A stretch of 64,000 bases of DNA from Amycolatopsis sp. WQ 127309 (GCF_023023025.1 NZ_CP095481.1:248001-312000), one strand, 5' to 3'. Counted from the stretch's first letter, positions 1-9,784 are shown. A program made the numbers and translations. The notes: generated from the letters alone by a model not told the origin.

Positions 1-683
1 TTGAGCCAGGCCGTGGACACCGGCGCCGGCCGGATTCCGCCGTACCCCAGCGACGCCAGCACGACCGGATCCGGGACGCGCAACCGGGTTCCGTTCCAGA
101 CGAGGTAACCCGTGCCGTCCGGACCGGACACCAGGAACGCCTGCCGATCGGTCATCGTCCCCTCCGCCGGCCGGCCGATCAGCAGGGAGACGACGGGCGC
201 GCTGTTCCCGTCGCCGGCGGGCTGGACGCAGACGGTCCACGCACCGGCGTCGAGATCGGCGGCCGCGGGCAAGGCGTCCGGCGCACTCGCGATGCCGACC
301 GGCTGGCCGACCGGGGTACCGCTCAGCGACGACGCGGAGACGGACGACATCTTGCCCCCGGACCGGGGCGCCAGCAGCCGCGCGGATGAGTAGTTGAGGA
401 CCGGCCGCAGCTGGTCGTCGAGGTAGACGTACCGCGCGCCGGTGTCCTTGTCCATCACGAGGTTCCCGGCCTGCCGCCACGAAGTGTCCGTGCCGGGCAC
501 GAACAGGCCGAGGATCCCGAAGACCGCCGCCAGCAGCACGGCGATCAGGAAGCCGAAGATCGTGCCGGTGACCATCCGCCGCCCGGGTGCCTGCAGTGCT
601 TCCGGATTGCCGTGCGTCACGGCCGCGGCGAGCCGGCCCACCACGAAGAAGTAGGCCTGAACCTGGTCCTTGCGCGACTTCAT
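1..683 (-). CDS. eccB: ESX secretion membrane protein EccB (partial, C-terminus outside window)
   Basis: Only the first 227 codons are present; the gene runs off the left edge. EccB is a core, single-pass membrane component of the type VII secretion complex with a large extracytoplasmic repeat domain. The protein starts MKSRKDQVQAYFFVVGRLAAA, the usual EccB opening, and has one membrane segment at about residues 42-64 (TIFGFLIAVLLAAVFGIL), followed by a WRQAGNLVMDKDTGARYVYL stretch typical of the family. The ATG shares one base with the TGA of eccD (TGATG), so the two are translationally coupled. Family assignment is confident; the missing C-terminal part cannot be checked. Confidence 0.93.
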   Translation of the reverse strand, partial: MKSRKDQVQAYFFVVGRLAAAVTHGNPEALQAPGRRMVTGTIFGFLIAVLLAAVFGILGLFVPGTDTSWRQAGNLVMDKDTGARYVYLDDQLRPVLNYSSARLLAPRSGGKMSSVSASSLSGTPVGQPVGIASAPDALPAAADLDAGAWTVCVQPAGDGNSAPVVSLLIGRPAEGTMTDRQAFLVSGPDGTGYLVWNGTRLRVPDPVVLASLGYGGIRPAPVSTAWL

Positions 684-2080
684 CAGCTCACCAGGTTCCG
701 CATGAAGGAGTAGACGTGCAGGACCTGCAGCAGGATCGGCAGGACCGCGATGGCGGTGACCGTTTCGAGGATCTCGACCGTCCGGCCCCAGTACGGCCGC
801 AAGCGCTTGCCGGGCAGCTTTTCCCCGCCGAACAGCAGCAGGCCACTGCCCACGACGACGAACGGGACGACGATCAGCAGCCGCTCGGCCTGGGAAACCC
901 CGGCCGCGACCTGGACCAGGCTCGCCCCCACCCCGGCCGCGGCCGGAACGAGCATCGACCACCGCTCCACCACGCCGCTGGGATGCCGGGAACGCAACAG
1001 AAGCAGCGCCGAAGACACCAGGGCGAGCACCAGCCCCCACGTGCCGCCGCCCGCGACGATCATCGGCAGGAGCACCGCCTGCGCCAGGCCGAGCCCGACG
1101 TGCAGCGCGATGGAGTAGCCCACGACCGCGGTTCCGCGGTCCAGCACCGTCTCGTGCGGGATCGGCTCGATGTCCTCCGCCAGCTCGTCGGCCCCGGTCG
1201 GCAACATCGGCAGGCTGAGCCCCGAAAGCCGGAAGGCCGTGGGGCTCACGAAAATGCCCATGACGAAGGCGACGACCAGGCCCACCGCGGCGGCTTCCGG
1301 TGTGCTCGCCGGGCTGAGGGACCCGACCAGCCCGGTGAGCACCGTCACGATCGCCACCACGATCGCGCCCGTGAACAACAAGGCCGCGTCGGCGACGGCG
1401 ACCAGCCCGGCCGTGAGCGCGAGCAGCGCGCCGGCACCCGCCGCGGTGAACCGGACCATCGGGACCGCGCCCGGCGCGACGACGTCGACCACCAAGGTGG
1501 CTGCCAGCACGGCATACGCCGCTCCGGCGCCGGCCAGCACGACCGCGACCCGGGAGTTCGCCGTGCCGCGCGCGACCAGGGCGGCGGCCAGGACGAACAC
1601 GATCGCGCACACCCCGGACAGCTGCGCCTGGACCGCGCCGGCGCCGGGCCCGGGCAGCAGGTACAGCCCGGACAGCAGCACGGCGACGGCGCCGAGCTCG
1701 AACATCCACCGGACCCGGGCCGGCGTCAGCTTGCCCGGGTGCTCGCGCACCCGGTCGCCGACACCGTCGACGAGGTCGTCGTAGTCGATGGCGGCGAGCT
1801 GGTCGGCTCTCGGGCGCAGGTACAGGCTTTCGCCGTCGAACACGTTCAGCTGGGCCGGCGACCGGTCTTCGTCGAGCGGCGCCTCACCGAGCCGTTGCAC
1901 GACCCAGCCCTCGTGTTCCGCACCCTCTTCGACGGTCTCGGCGCCGAACTGGGTCAGGATCGCGGGCAGCAGATCGGCCAGCGGCACCTCGGCGGGCAAC
2001 GCCAGTTCCGTCACCCGGTCCCCGAGTACGAACCGTAGCCTCACCGCGGTGGTTGTGCGATGCTGTGTCAGCTCTTCCAT
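683..2080 (-). CDS. eccD: ESX secretion integral membrane protein EccD
   Basis: This 465-residue protein has the EccD layout: a cytosolic ubiquitin-like domain at about residues 10-105, a linker, then about eleven hydrophobic segments from about residue 125 to the C-terminus. In known ESX complexes EccD dimers form the membrane vestibule around EccB, EccC and EccE. The length matches the family (about 450-510). The start is an ATG with a GGAAGGA motif somewhat far upstream. It is transcribed divergently from eccC across about 130 bases, which must hold both promoters, and overlaps eccB downstream by one base. No eccE is visible in the window; it may lie beyond the left edge. Confidence 0.93.
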   Translation of the reverse strand: MEELTQHRTTTAVRLRFVLGDRVTELALPAEVPLADLLPAILTQFGAETVEEGAEHEGWVVQRLGEAPLDEDRSPAQLNVFDGESLYLRPRADQLAAIDYDDLVDGVGDRVREHPGKLTPARVRWMFELGAVAVLLSGLYLLPGPGAGAVQAQLSGVCAIVFVLAAALVARGTANSRVAVVLAGAGAAYAVLAATLVVDVVAPGAVPMVRFTAAGAGALLALTAGLVAVADAALLFTGAIVVAIVTVLTGLVGSLSPASTPEAAAVGLVVAFVMGIFVSPTAFRLSGLSLPMLPTGADELAEDIEPIPHETVLDRGTAVVGYSIALHVGLGLAQAVLLPMIVAGGGTWGLVLALVSSALLLLRSRHPSGVVERWSMLVPAAAGVGASLVQVAAGVSQAERLLIVVPFVVVGSGLLLFGGEKLPGKRLRPYWGRTVEILETVTAIAVLPILLQVLHVYSFMRNLVS

Positions 2081-2210
2081 CAGGTTTCAGGTCCTTCCTG
2101 CCAGGGCTAGACCTCAGTCCCGGAACCTAGTGCGACGTGACTTGCGTCCCGTCCCGCCGGGACCGCGGACCGCCAAATAGGGGAAGTTCACTCACCGAGT
2201 GGAGAGCTGC

Positions 2211-5200
2211 ATGACAACCACACTGTTCGCGAGGCGGGCCCGGCGGCCGAAACCACCGTCCACCGGGGCCGAGATCGAGCTGCAAGCGCCACCGAGCGTG
2301 CCCGAAGACGCCGGCGGCGGAGTCAGCTCGGTGCTGATGTACGCCCCGATGGGTCTCGGCTCACTGGCCATGGTGATGATGTTCGTCCGGCCGGGTTCGG
2401 GGATCTTCGCCTACCTCGGCGGCGGCCTGATGGTGCTGTCGACGATCGGCATGCTGGTCACCCAGCTGCTGCGCAGTTCGGTCACCCACAAGCAAAAGCT
2501 CAACGGCCACCGGCGCGACTACGTCCGTTACCTCGCCCAGCTGCGCGGCCGCGTCCGCAAGGCACTGGGCGACCAGCAGCGGGCGTCGCGCTGGATCCAC
2601 CCCGATCCACACGCCCTGTGGTCGATGGCCCTCGGCTACCGGCTCTGGGAACGCCGTCCCGCGCACGACGACTTCGCGGAGATCCGCATCGGCCTCGGCA
2701 CCCAGCGCTCTTCGCTCACGCTCGCACCGCCGGACAGCAAGCCGATCGAAGACCTCGAACCGCTCACCGCGCATGCTCTGCGCCGGTTCATGCGCGCCTA
2801 CTCGACCCTGCCGGATTCGCCCATCGCGGTCTACCTCCGCGGTTTCGGGCAGATCCAGTTCAGCGGGGACGACGCGGCGGTACTGGACGTGCTGCGGGCG
2901 ATGCTCGGCCAGCTCGTGGCCGCGCACGCGCCGGCCGACGTCCGGATCGCCCTGTGCGCCGCCGACGAGCGGCTGGAGCGGTGGGACTGGCTGAAGTGGC
3001 TGCCGCACAACCAGGACCAGGACAGCCACGACGCCGCCGGCGCCCGGCGGCTGGTCACCACGGACCTGGCCGAGGTCGAGGTGCTGCTCGGCGGGCCCGC
3101 GTTCAGCGGGCGCCCGCGGTTCGAGGCGGACACCCCGATCACCGCGTCGGAACCGCTGGTGGTGCTCGTGGTCGACGGCGTCACCGTGCCGTCGGACCAC
3201 CGGATCGCCGACGAGGGGTACCGCAACGCCGTGGTGCTGGACGTCGGCGGCGCGCTGCCCTGGCAGCAACGTCCCGACGTGCTCTTCCTCGAGGTCGACG
3301 CGGACGAGATCCGGACGGTGTCGTTCGACCGCGTCGGCAAGCCCCAATCCGCTCCGCTGTGCCGGCCCGACCGGCTCAGCGCGATCTCCGCCAACGCCCT
3401 GGCCCGGACCATGGCCCGGTTTCGCATCGGCGAGGCCACCGACGAGGACGACGAGCCGCTGGCCGTCGACTACGACCTCGCCGCGTTGCTCGGCCTCGGT
3501 GACGTCGCCACGTTCGACCCGGTGAAGTACCGCCGCGAGCGGATGAGCAGCAAGCGGCGGCTGCGCGTGCCGATCGGCATCGCCGGCGGCGGCGGCCCGC
3601 TGGAGCTGGACATCAAGGAAGCCGCCGAGGACGGGATGGGCCCGCACGGGCTGTGCGTCGGCGCGACCGGGTCCGGCAAGAGCGAACTGCTGCGCACGCT
3701 GGTCCTGGCGATGGCCACCACGCATTCGTCGGAGGACCTCAACTTCGTCCTGGTCGACTTCAAGGGCGGCGCGGCCTTCCTCGGGTTCGACCAGCTACCG
3801 CACACCTCGGCGGTGATCACCAACCTGGTCGACGAGATCGAGCTGGTCGACCGGATGCAGGACGCGCTGACCGGTGAGATGAACCGCCGTCAGGAACACC
3901 TGCGCGCCGCGGGCAACTACGCGTCCCGGCGCGACTACGAGGCGGCCAGGGCCCAGGGCGTGTCCTTGGAGCCGATGCCCGCGCTGTTCATCGTGGTCGA
4001 CGAGTTCAGCGAGATGCTCACCAGCAAGCCCGAGTTCATCGACGTCTTCGCCATGATCGGCCGGCTGGGCCGCAGCCTCGGGGTGCACCTGCTGCTCGCG
4101 TCGCAACGGCTCGACGAGGGCCGGATCCACAAGGTCGAGACGCACCTGTCGTACCGGATCGGCCTGCGGACCTTCTCCGCGATGGAGAGCCGCAGCGTGA
4201 TCGGCGTGCCCGACGCCTACGAGCTGCCGAACAGCCCGGGCAACGGCTACCTGCGCCCGGACACCCAGACCCTGGTCCGGTTCAAGGGCGCCTACTCGTC
4301 CGCGCCCTACCGGGTCAAACGACGCCGCGTCGACGCCGCGGCCGTCGAGCAGAACGTGGTGCCGTTCGGCACCCGCTACGTCGAACCTCCCACCGCGCCG
4401 GAGCCGGCCCCCGAAGAGAGCACGGAGCAGGAGGATTCGCTGGAAACGATGCTGGACGTGCTGCTCGAACGGCTCAAAGGCGTAGGCCCCCGGGCCCACC
4501 AGGTCTGGCTGCCGCCGTTGAAGCGCGCGGCGACGCTCGACCAGCTGCTCCCGCCGCTGGTGGACCACCCCGATCTCGGCAGCCGCCCGATCGGCGACCT
4601 GCAGACCGCGAACCTGAACGTCCCGGTCGGCCTGATCGACCTGCCCGCCCAGCAGCGCCGTGAGCTGCTGACCGCCAACCTGGCCGGCAGCAAGGGGAAC
4701 GTGGCCGTCGTCGGCGGCCCGCAAAGCGGCAAGAGCACGCTGCTGCGCACCCTGATCTGCTCACTGGCGCTGACCCACACCGCGGCCGAGGTCCAGTTCT
4801 ACTGCCTCGACTTCGGCGGCACCTTGACAGCGCTGGCGGGGCTGCCGCACGTCGGCAGCGTGGCGAACCGCCTCGACCGCGACCGGGTCACCCGGACCGT
4901 ACTCGAGGTGACGAACCTGATGGCCCGGCGGGAGGCGATCTTCGCCGAGCACAACATCGACTCGATGACCAGTTACCGGCGCGCCCGCCAAGCCGGGCGG
5001 TACCGCGACATCGACCCGTACGGTGACGTGTTCCTGGTGGTCGACGGGTGGTACACCATCCGGCAGGACTTCGACGAGATCGAAGAGCGCTTCAGCGAGC
5101 TGGCGGCTCGCGGCCTCAGTTTCGGCATCCACCTGGTCGTCGGGACCAACCGCTGGTCGGAGATGCGGCCCTGGCTGCGCGACGTGATGGGGACCCGGTT

Positions 5201-6191
5201 CGAGCTGAAGCTCGGCGATCCGGTCGACTCCGAGGTCAACAGCCGGTTCGCCGCGACCGTCCCGGCCATCCCGGGCCGCGGCATCACCCCGGACCGGCTG
5301 CACTTCCTGGCCGCCCTGCCGCGGATCGACGGCCTCTCCCGGACCGACGACCTGGCCGAAGCCACCGTGGAGCTGGCCGAGGCCGTGACCACGCCACGAG
5401 CACCGAAGGCGCCCAAGGTCCGGCTCCTGCCGAGCAAGCTGAGCGTCACCGAGCTGCCCGCGCCCACCTCGCCACGGCCGTCCGCGGAGATGCGGATGGC
5501 GCTCGGCCTCGAGGACGTCCAGCTCGGCCCGGAGTGGCACGACTTCGACGCCAGCCCGCACCTGCTCGTCTACGGCGACGCGGAGACCGGGAAAACGAAC
5601 CTGCTCAAGCACATCGCCCGCACGGTGGTGGCTCACCACTCGCCGGACGAAGCCCGGGTGATGTTCGGCGACTTCCGCCGCGAGCTGCGCGACTGCATCC
5701 CGGAGGCGAACCAGCTGGAGTACGCCGTCGGTGCCGAAGCGCTCACGAAGTCCATCGCCGGGGCGGCGTCGCTGCTCGAAAAGCGGATCCCCGGCCCGGA
5801 GATCAGCCCGAGCAGGCTGCCCCTGCGGGACTGGTGGAAGGGGGGCAGGCTCTACATCATCATCGACGACTTCGAGCTCGCGGAGTCGGCCGGCAGTTCG
5901 GGCCCGCTCCAGCCGCTGCTGCCGGTGCTGGCGCAGGGTGCCGACGTCGGCGTGCACATCATCATCGCGCGCAGCACCGCGGGCGCCAGCCGGTCGATGT
6001 CGAACCCGGCGATCCGGCGGATGTGGGAGCTCGGCACACCCGCGTTGCTGCTTTCCTGCCCGAAGACGGAGGGCAGTTTCCTGGGCAACCTGAAGCCGCG
6101 GGTGCTCCCGCCGGGCCGGGCGCAGTTCGTCAACCGCAGGCGGGCCGTCCGCCTCGTGCAGACACCACTCGTGGAGGAGCCGGCGAACTGA
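2211..6191 (+). CDS. eccC: ESX secretion FtsK/SpoIIIE-type ATPase EccC (fused EccCa-EccCb)
   Basis: This is the motor and substrate receptor of the type VII secretion system, here as one 1,326-residue chain. Two membrane segments lie at about residues 42-63 and 68-90. Three FtsK-like ATPase domains follow, with Walker A motifs GATGSGKS (484-491), GGPQSGKS (about 835) and GDAETGKT (about 1122). Domain 1 has an intact Walker B with catalytic glutamate (FIVVDEF, Asp597-Glu598). Domains 2 and 3 have VVDGW and IIDDF, lacking that glutamate, which fits the known pattern where domain 1 hydrolyses ATP and the others bind substrate signals. The ATG at 2211 is preferred over the GTG at 2199 because GGAGAG sits five bases before it. 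A strong hairpin follows the stop. Confidence 0.96.
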   Translation: MTTTLFARRARRPKPPSTGAEIELQAPPSVPEDAGGGVSSVLMYAPMGLGSLAMVMMFVRPGSGIFAYLGGGLMVLSTIGMLVTQLLRSSVTHKQKLNGHRRDYVRYLAQLRGRVRKALGDQQRASRWIHPDPHALWSMALGYRLWERRPAHDDFAEIRIGLGTQRSSLTLAPPDSKPIEDLEPLTAHALRRFMRAYSTLPDSPIAVYLRGFGQIQFSGDDAAVLDVLRAMLGQLVAAHAPADVRIALCAADERLERWDWLKWLPHNQDQDSHDAAGARRLVTTDLAEVEVLLGGPAFSGRPRFEADTPITASEPLVVLVVDGVTVPSDHRIADEGYRNAVVLDVGGALPWQQRPDVLFLEVDADEIRTVSFDRVGKPQSAPLCRPDRLSAISANALARTMARFRIGEATDEDDEPLAVDYDLAALLGLGDVATFDPVKYRRERMSSKRRLRVPIGIAGGGGPLELDIKEAAEDGMGPHGLCVGATGSGKSELLRTLVLAMATTHSSEDLNFVLVDFKGGAAFLGFDQLPHTSAVITNLVDEIELVDRMQDALTGEMNRRQEHLRAAGNYASRRDYEAARAQGVSLEPMPALFIVVDEFSEMLTSKPEFIDVFAMIGRLGRSLGVHLLLASQRLDEGRIHKVETHLSYRIGLRTFSAMESRSVIGVPDAYELPNSPGNGYLRPDTQTLVRFKGAYSSAPYRVKRRRVDAAAVEQNVVPFGTRYVEPPTAPEPAPEESTEQEDSLETMLDVLLERLKGVGPRAHQVWLPPLKRAATLDQLLPPLVDHPDLGSRPIGDLQTANLNVPVGLIDLPAQQRRELLTANLAGSKGNVAVVGGPQSGKSTLLRTLICSLALTHTAAEVQFYCLDFGGTLTALAGLPHVGSVANRLDRDRVTRTVLEVTNLMARREAIFAEHNIDSMTSYRRARQAGRYRDIDPYGDVFLVVDGWYTIRQDFDEIEERFSELAARGLSFGIHLVVGTNRWSEMRPWLRDVMGTRFELKLGDPVDSEVNSRFAATVPAIPGRGITPDRLHFLAALPRIDGLSRTDDLAEATVELAEAVTTPRAPKAPKVRLLPSKLSVTELPAPTSPRPSAEMRMALGLEDVQLGPEWHDFDASPHLLVYGDAETGKTNLLKHIARTVVAHHSPDEARVMFGDFRRELRDCIPEANQLEYAVGAEALTKSIAGAASLLEKRIPGPEISPSRLPLRDWWKGGRLYIIIDDFELAESAGSSGPLQPLLPVLAQGADVGVHIIIARSTAGASRSMSNPAIRRMWELGTPALLLSCPKTEGSFLGNLKPRVLPPGRAQFVNRRRAVRLVQTPLVEEPAN

Positions 6192-6195
6192 ACCT

Positions 6196-6231
6196 CGGTG
6201 GGGGAGGCCACGCCGGAGTCCTCCCCCACCG
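6196..6231 (+). terminator. Hairpin terminator after eccC
   Basis: Perfect 12-base arms CGGTGGGGGAGG (6196-6207) and CCTCCCCCACCG (6220-6231) surround a 12-base loop, starting five bases after the eccC stop. There is no clear U-tract, as is common in actinomycetes. It insulates eccC from the catabolic cassette downstream. Confidence 0.75.
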
Positions 6232-6310
6232 CGGCGATGACAGCACTTGGCTGTCACAGGCCTCCCGACCGGTGTTGGACGTGCTCAGGCCGCGAAGGTC
6301 GAATGGGGGC

Positions 6311-7225
6311 ATGGTGAATCAGGACGGTGCCGCGGCACCGGCGGTCCGTGTGTCCAAGCTGGGCTACGTCGGGTTCGTCACCCCCGACCTCGACCGGCTG
6401 GTCGAGTACTACACACAGGTGCTCGGCTTCAGCCTGGTGGACTTCTCGCCGCAGGGCGCGTTCGTCACCACGGGGACCGACCACCACTGCGTCGTGCTCA
6501 CCCCGGGCGAGGCACACGCCCGCAGCGTCGTCGGCTACGAGGTCTTCGAGGACCTCGCGGACGCGCAGCGCCGCCTGAGCGACCTCGGCTACCCGGTGCA
6601 GCGGCGGACCGACATCGGCCCGGGCACCCCGGACGTGCTGGTGCTGACCGAACCGGAGACCGGCGTCGAACTGCACCTGATGACGTCGCAGGACCCGAGC
6701 GGGGCAGAGGGCACCGCGCCGCTGCGGCCGACGAAGCTGGGCCACGTCGCCGCGTTCACCCCGGACCTGGCACCGACGCAGGCGTTCTACCAGGACGTGC
6801 TGGGGTTCAAGTGGTCCGACACCGTGGGCGACTTCTTCGTCTTCCTGCGCTGCAACGCCGATCACCACGCGGCGAACTTCATGGCCAGCCGCAAGCGGAC
6901 CGGGATGCACCACGTGGCCTACGAGATGCGGGACCCGAACCACCTCATCACCGTTCTCGACCACCTGGCGAAGCACGGCTACCGGCTGCACTGGGGTCCC
7001 GGCCGGCACGGCCCGGGGCACAACCTGTTCACCTACCACAAGGACCCCGACGGCAACACGATCGAGCTGTTCACGCAGATCGACCAGGTCGTCGACGAGG
7101 CGAAGGGGTACTGGGAACCGCGCCCCTGGCACGAGACCTACCCGATGGGCCCCCGAACCTGGGAAGTCGACATAGCGACGGTGAACCAGTGGGGCATCGT
7201 CAACGAACAGGAACTCGACCATTGA
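6311..7225 (+). CDS. Extradiol ring-cleavage dioxygenase (vicinal oxygen chelate, two-domain)
   Basis: This 304-residue protein has two tandem vicinal-oxygen-chelate domains (about 10-125 and 140-265), like BphC and catechol 2,3-dioxygenases, which open catecholic rings beside the diol using Fe(II). Candidate metal ligands lie in the second domain: His145 (KLGHVAAF), His200/201 (GMHHVAYEM) and Glu252 (GNTIELF). Their spacing is close to BphC (His146, His210, Glu260). The first domain lacks these ligands, as expected. The substrate cannot be read from sequence. The ATG follows a GGGGGC stretch. The stop overlaps the next start (TTGA), so it is coupled to the flavin reductase. Confidence 0.85.
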   Translation: MVNQDGAAAPAVRVSKLGYVGFVTPDLDRLVEYYTQVLGFSLVDFSPQGAFVTTGTDHHCVVLTPGEAHARSVVGYEVFEDLADAQRRLSDLGYPVQRRTDIGPGTPDVLVLTEPETGVELHLMTSQDPSGAEGTAPLRPTKLGHVAAFTPDLAPTQAFYQDVLGFKWSDTVGDFFVFLRCNADHHAANFMASRKRTGMHHVAYEMRDPNHLITVLDHLAKHGYRLHWGPGRHGPGHNLFTYHKDPDGNTIELFTQIDQVVDEAKGYWEPRPWHETYPMGPRTWEVDIATVNQWGIVNEQELDH

Positions 7226-8391
7226 CCGCGGCACCCGCCACGACGTTCGCGGCGTTGTTCGAGCCGCTGCCGGTGGGGCGCCGGCTGCTGCGCAACCGGC
7301 TCGTGCAGGCGCCGATGTCCGTCTGCTACGGCGATTCCGGCGGTTTTGTCACCCGTGAGCAGATCGAACACTACGGACGGCGGGCCCAGGGCGGCGCGGG
7401 ACTGGTCGTGACCGAGAACTTCGCGGTCAGCACGGCCGGACGGCAGCTGCCGCGCCAGACGTCGGTCTTCGGCGAGGAACACCTGCCCGGGCTGCGGGCG
7501 CTGGCGGGTGAGATCACCCGGCACGGCGCGCTGGCGATGGTCCAGCTCGTGCACGCCGGGCGGTACGCCGGCCCGTGGGAGCGCTACGAGCAGGACCGGC
7601 GCCTGGCGCCGTCGGCGGTGCCCTTCGAGCTGACCCCGGGCCGGACGGTCCGGCCGCAGGAGATGACCCCGGACGAGATCACCGCCGTGATCATCGAGTT
7701 CGGGGAGGCCGCCGCGCTGTGCGAGCGGGCCGGGTTCGACGGCGTGGACCTGCACGCGGCCCAGGGTTTCCTGATCGCGTCGTTCCTTTCGCCGCGGATG
7801 AACCGGCGGACCGACGCGTGGGGCGGCGGCTTCGCGGGCCGGACCCGGTTCCTGCTCGAGGTCGTGCGCGAAGCGCGGCGGCGCACCGGCCCGGACTTCC
7901 TGATCGGCGTCCACCTGCTGAGCGACGAGCTGCTGCCGGGTGGCTGGTCCCTGGCCGACGCCGTCCGCCTCGCGCCCCTGCTCACCGCCGAAGGTGCGCA
8001 AATCCTCTTCCCCGTCACCGCGACGTTCGAGTCGCTGCGAGCGGAAGCCAACCGTGGCTTGAACGGCCGCCGCGGTTTCGGGGTCACCGGCGCCGCGGCG
8101 ATAAGCCGGGTCGCCGACGTCCCGGTGGTGGCGATCGGCGGCCTGGGTGATCCGCTGGACGCCTGTGCCGTCCTCGAACGCGGTGACGCGGACGCCGTCG
8201 GCCTGGCGCGGTCGTTGTTCGCGGATCCGGACTGGCCGGCGAAGGTCGCCGCCGGGACCCCGGAGGCCATCCGGGGCTGTCCGTGCGACCCCGCCCAGTG
8301 CGTGCGGACCCAGCTCACCGGCGCGACGTGCGGGCACTGGCCGGCGACCACGCGAGAGCGCGGCTTCCTCGGCTACGAACCGGTGAGCTGA
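7222..8391 (+). CDS. NADH:flavin oxidoreductase, old yellow enzyme family
   Basis: This 389-residue single-domain TIM barrel belongs to the OYE family of FMN-dependent ene-reductases. Visible features are the N-terminal RLLRNRLVQAPM strand, the GFDGVDLHAAQGFLIASFLS segment with the catalytic His-x-x-x region, the SPRMNRRTD loop after it, and the C-terminal GDADAVGLARSLFADPDW phosphate-binding region. There is no C-terminal FeS/NADPH fusion as in 2,4-dienoyl-CoA reductase. The TTG start overlaps the TGA of the dioxygenase by four bases; no other in-frame start gives a full barrel. It probably reduces an unsaturated intermediate in the same pathway as its neighbour. Confidence 0.85.
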   Translation: MTAAPATTFAALFEPLPVGRRLLRNRLVQAPMSVCYGDSGGFVTREQIEHYGRRAQGGAGLVVTENFAVSTAGRQLPRQTSVFGEEHLPGLRALAGEITRHGALAMVQLVHAGRYAGPWERYEQDRRLAPSAVPFELTPGRTVRPQEMTPDEITAVIIEFGEAAALCERAGFDGVDLHAAQGFLIASFLSPRMNRRTDAWGGGFAGRTRFLLEVVREARRRTGPDFLIGVHLLSDELLPGGWSLADAVRLAPLLTAEGAQILFPVTATFESLRAEANRGLNGRRGFGVTGAAAISRVADVPVVAIGGLGDPLDACAVLERGDADAVGLARSLFADPDWPAKVAAGTPEAIRGCPCDPAQCVRTQLTGATCGHWPATTRERGFLGYEPVS

Positions 8392-8402
8392 CCGCGCACC
8401 GG

Positions 8403-8762
8403 TCAGGCCGCCGACGTGGTGACCGACGCGATCCAATGGCCATCGGCCGTCGATCGGTCGGCTTCACCCGAATACACGTTGACACAGGTTTCGAAGATCG
8501 CGGGATGCCCCTTCACTCCGGGAATCCGGTATTCGCCGGGCGGAAAGGCATCGTGCGAACTGTGCCAGGCCTCAGCGCTGGTCCACCGCGCGATGTTGAC
8601 GAAACTGAAGGATTCGTTGCCCATGCCCGTGTTTCGGTGCAGGTGGGTCTCGAGCAGTCCCTTGCCGTCGGCGAAGTGCGCGGCCGTCTTCCGCCACTGC
8701 TCGAGGAATTCGGTTTCCCGCTCCCGCGGCACGATGAAGACGTTGATCAGCGTGGCACCCAC
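8403..8762 (-). CDS. Antibiotic biosynthesis monooxygenase (ABM) domain protein
   Basis: This small 119-residue protein has the dimeric alpha/beta-barrel ABM fold: an opening LINVFIVPRERETEFLEQW strand and helix, a central GLLETHLHRN strand, and SFVNIARWTSAEAWHSSHD. ABM proteins include cofactor-free monooxygenases and small dienelactone or quinol-handling enzymes. The GTG start is chosen because GGGAGAA lies a few bases before it; an upstream extension would run into the neighbouring gene and is not ABM-like. It lies 52 bases after the FAH-family hydrolase on the same strand, and is convergent with the flavin reductase, only 11 bases apart. Confidence 0.8.
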   Translation of the reverse strand: MGATLINVFIVPRERETEFLEQWRKTAAHFADGKGLLETHLHRNTGMGNESFSFVNIARWTSAEAWHSSHDAFPPGEYRIPGVKGHPAIFETCVNVYSGEADRSTADGHWIASVTTSAA

Positions 8763-8814
8763 AGTTCTCCCTTGGTCGTGCTGGACCCGCGCCCCGGCGG
8801 GAAGGTCGTTGCGG

Positions 8815-9711
8815 TCATTCGCCCGGGCCGGTAGCTGCTTCGACCGGGTTGCGAAGGACGCCGAGGTCGCCGATGGTGACCTCCACCAGGTCACCCGGGT
8901 GCAGAAAGCGTTGCCGGGGTTGCCCCACACCGGCCGGGGTACCCGTGGCGATCAGGTCGCCCGGTTGCAGGGTCACCAGCGCACTGGCCGCGGCGATCAG
9001 CTCCGGCACCCGGATGAGCATCTCCGCGGTACTGCTGTCCTGCTCGACCCGGCCGTTCACCGCGAGGCGGATCGGCAGCGCGTGCGGGTCCGGGACGAAC
9101 CAGTGCGGCACCACACCCGGGCCGGTGGGGCAGAACGTGTCCCGGCCCTTGGACGCCAGCCAGTCCCACTCGAACGGTTCGGCGAACGCGTCGGCCCGGT
9201 GATGCGGGCCGCGCGCGGAAACGTCGTTGACGATCGTGTAACCGGCGACGTGCGCGAGCGCCTCGTCCACCGGGATGTCGCGGCCGCCCGCGCCGATGAC
9301 CACCCCGAGCTCGGCTTCCCAATCCACCTGTGCGGCCGGGCCGGGAGAGATCCGGATCGCCGCCCCCGGCCCGATCACGGTCGTCGTCGGCGGTTTGAGG
9401 AAGAAGAACGGCGTCACGGCGACATCGGTACGCCCGGTCATCTCGGCCAGGTGGTCGCGGTAGTTCGAGCCAGAACACAGGACGGTACGCGGATAGCGCA
9501 GCGGTGCGAGGACTTCGGCCCCGTCAATCACCTGTGCCGTGCGGGGATCGTAGCCGCGGAGCGCCGGACCTGCTTCCGCCCAGTCCTGCAGCAGCTCGAA
9601 AACTCCCTTGTACGGCAACGGCAACGCATATATCCGGTCGCCGGCCATCGCCGCGCAGGAGGTCTCCCCCGCCGACGCGATGGTCACCAGGGACCACAGG
9701 AGTACCGTCAT
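8815..9711 (-). CDS. Fumarylacetoacetate hydrolase family protein
   Basis: This 298-residue protein has the FAH/HpcE fold used by metal-dependent hydrolases, decarboxylases and isomerases acting on ring-cleavage products. Clear motifs are CSGSNYRDHLAEM, VDWEAELGVVIG with the metal-binding Glu-x-Glu arrangement, AGYTIVNDVSARGPHHR, and the C-terminal LQPGDLIATGTPAGVG signature. The gene pairs naturally with the extradiol dioxygenase across the cassette: it would process the ring-opened acid. The ATG at 9711 is the best start by length, though only a weak GAGA precedes it. It diverges from the LysR gene, which is the usual place for a regulated target. Confidence 0.88.
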   Translation of the reverse strand: MTVLLWSLVTIASAGETSCAAMAGDRIYALPLPYKGVFELLQDWAEAGPALRGYDPRTAQVIDGAEVLAPLRYPRTVLCSGSNYRDHLAEMTGRTDVAVTPFFFLKPPTTTVIGPGAAIRISPGPAAQVDWEAELGVVIGAGGRDIPVDEALAHVAGYTIVNDVSARGPHHRADAFAEPFEWDWLASKGRDTFCPTGPGVVPHWFVPDPHALPIRLAVNGRVEQDSSTAEMLIRVPELIAAASALVTLQPGDLIATGTPAGVGQPRQRFLHPGDLVEVTIGDLGVLRNPVEAATGPGE

Positions 9712-9765
9712 GATCTCATTCGACCGGGTGAAGTACCGGTTCGTCCAACACCTTGAAGCGGCCTC

Positions 9766-9784
9766 TGACAGCAAGCTACTGTCA
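9766..9784. promoter_or_regulatory. Candidate LysR operator
   Basis: TGACAG (9766-9771), seven bases, then CTGTCA (9779-9784) form a perfect dyad in the 77-base gap between the divergent FAH-family gene and the LysR gene. Its position just before the LysR start and about 55 bases from the other start suits autoregulation plus divergent control. This is inference from symmetry and position only. Confidence 0.45.

Noticed and set aside
4761..6257. Long minus-strand frame opposite eccC
   Set aside because: Low-complexity shadow of a well-supported ATPase gene.
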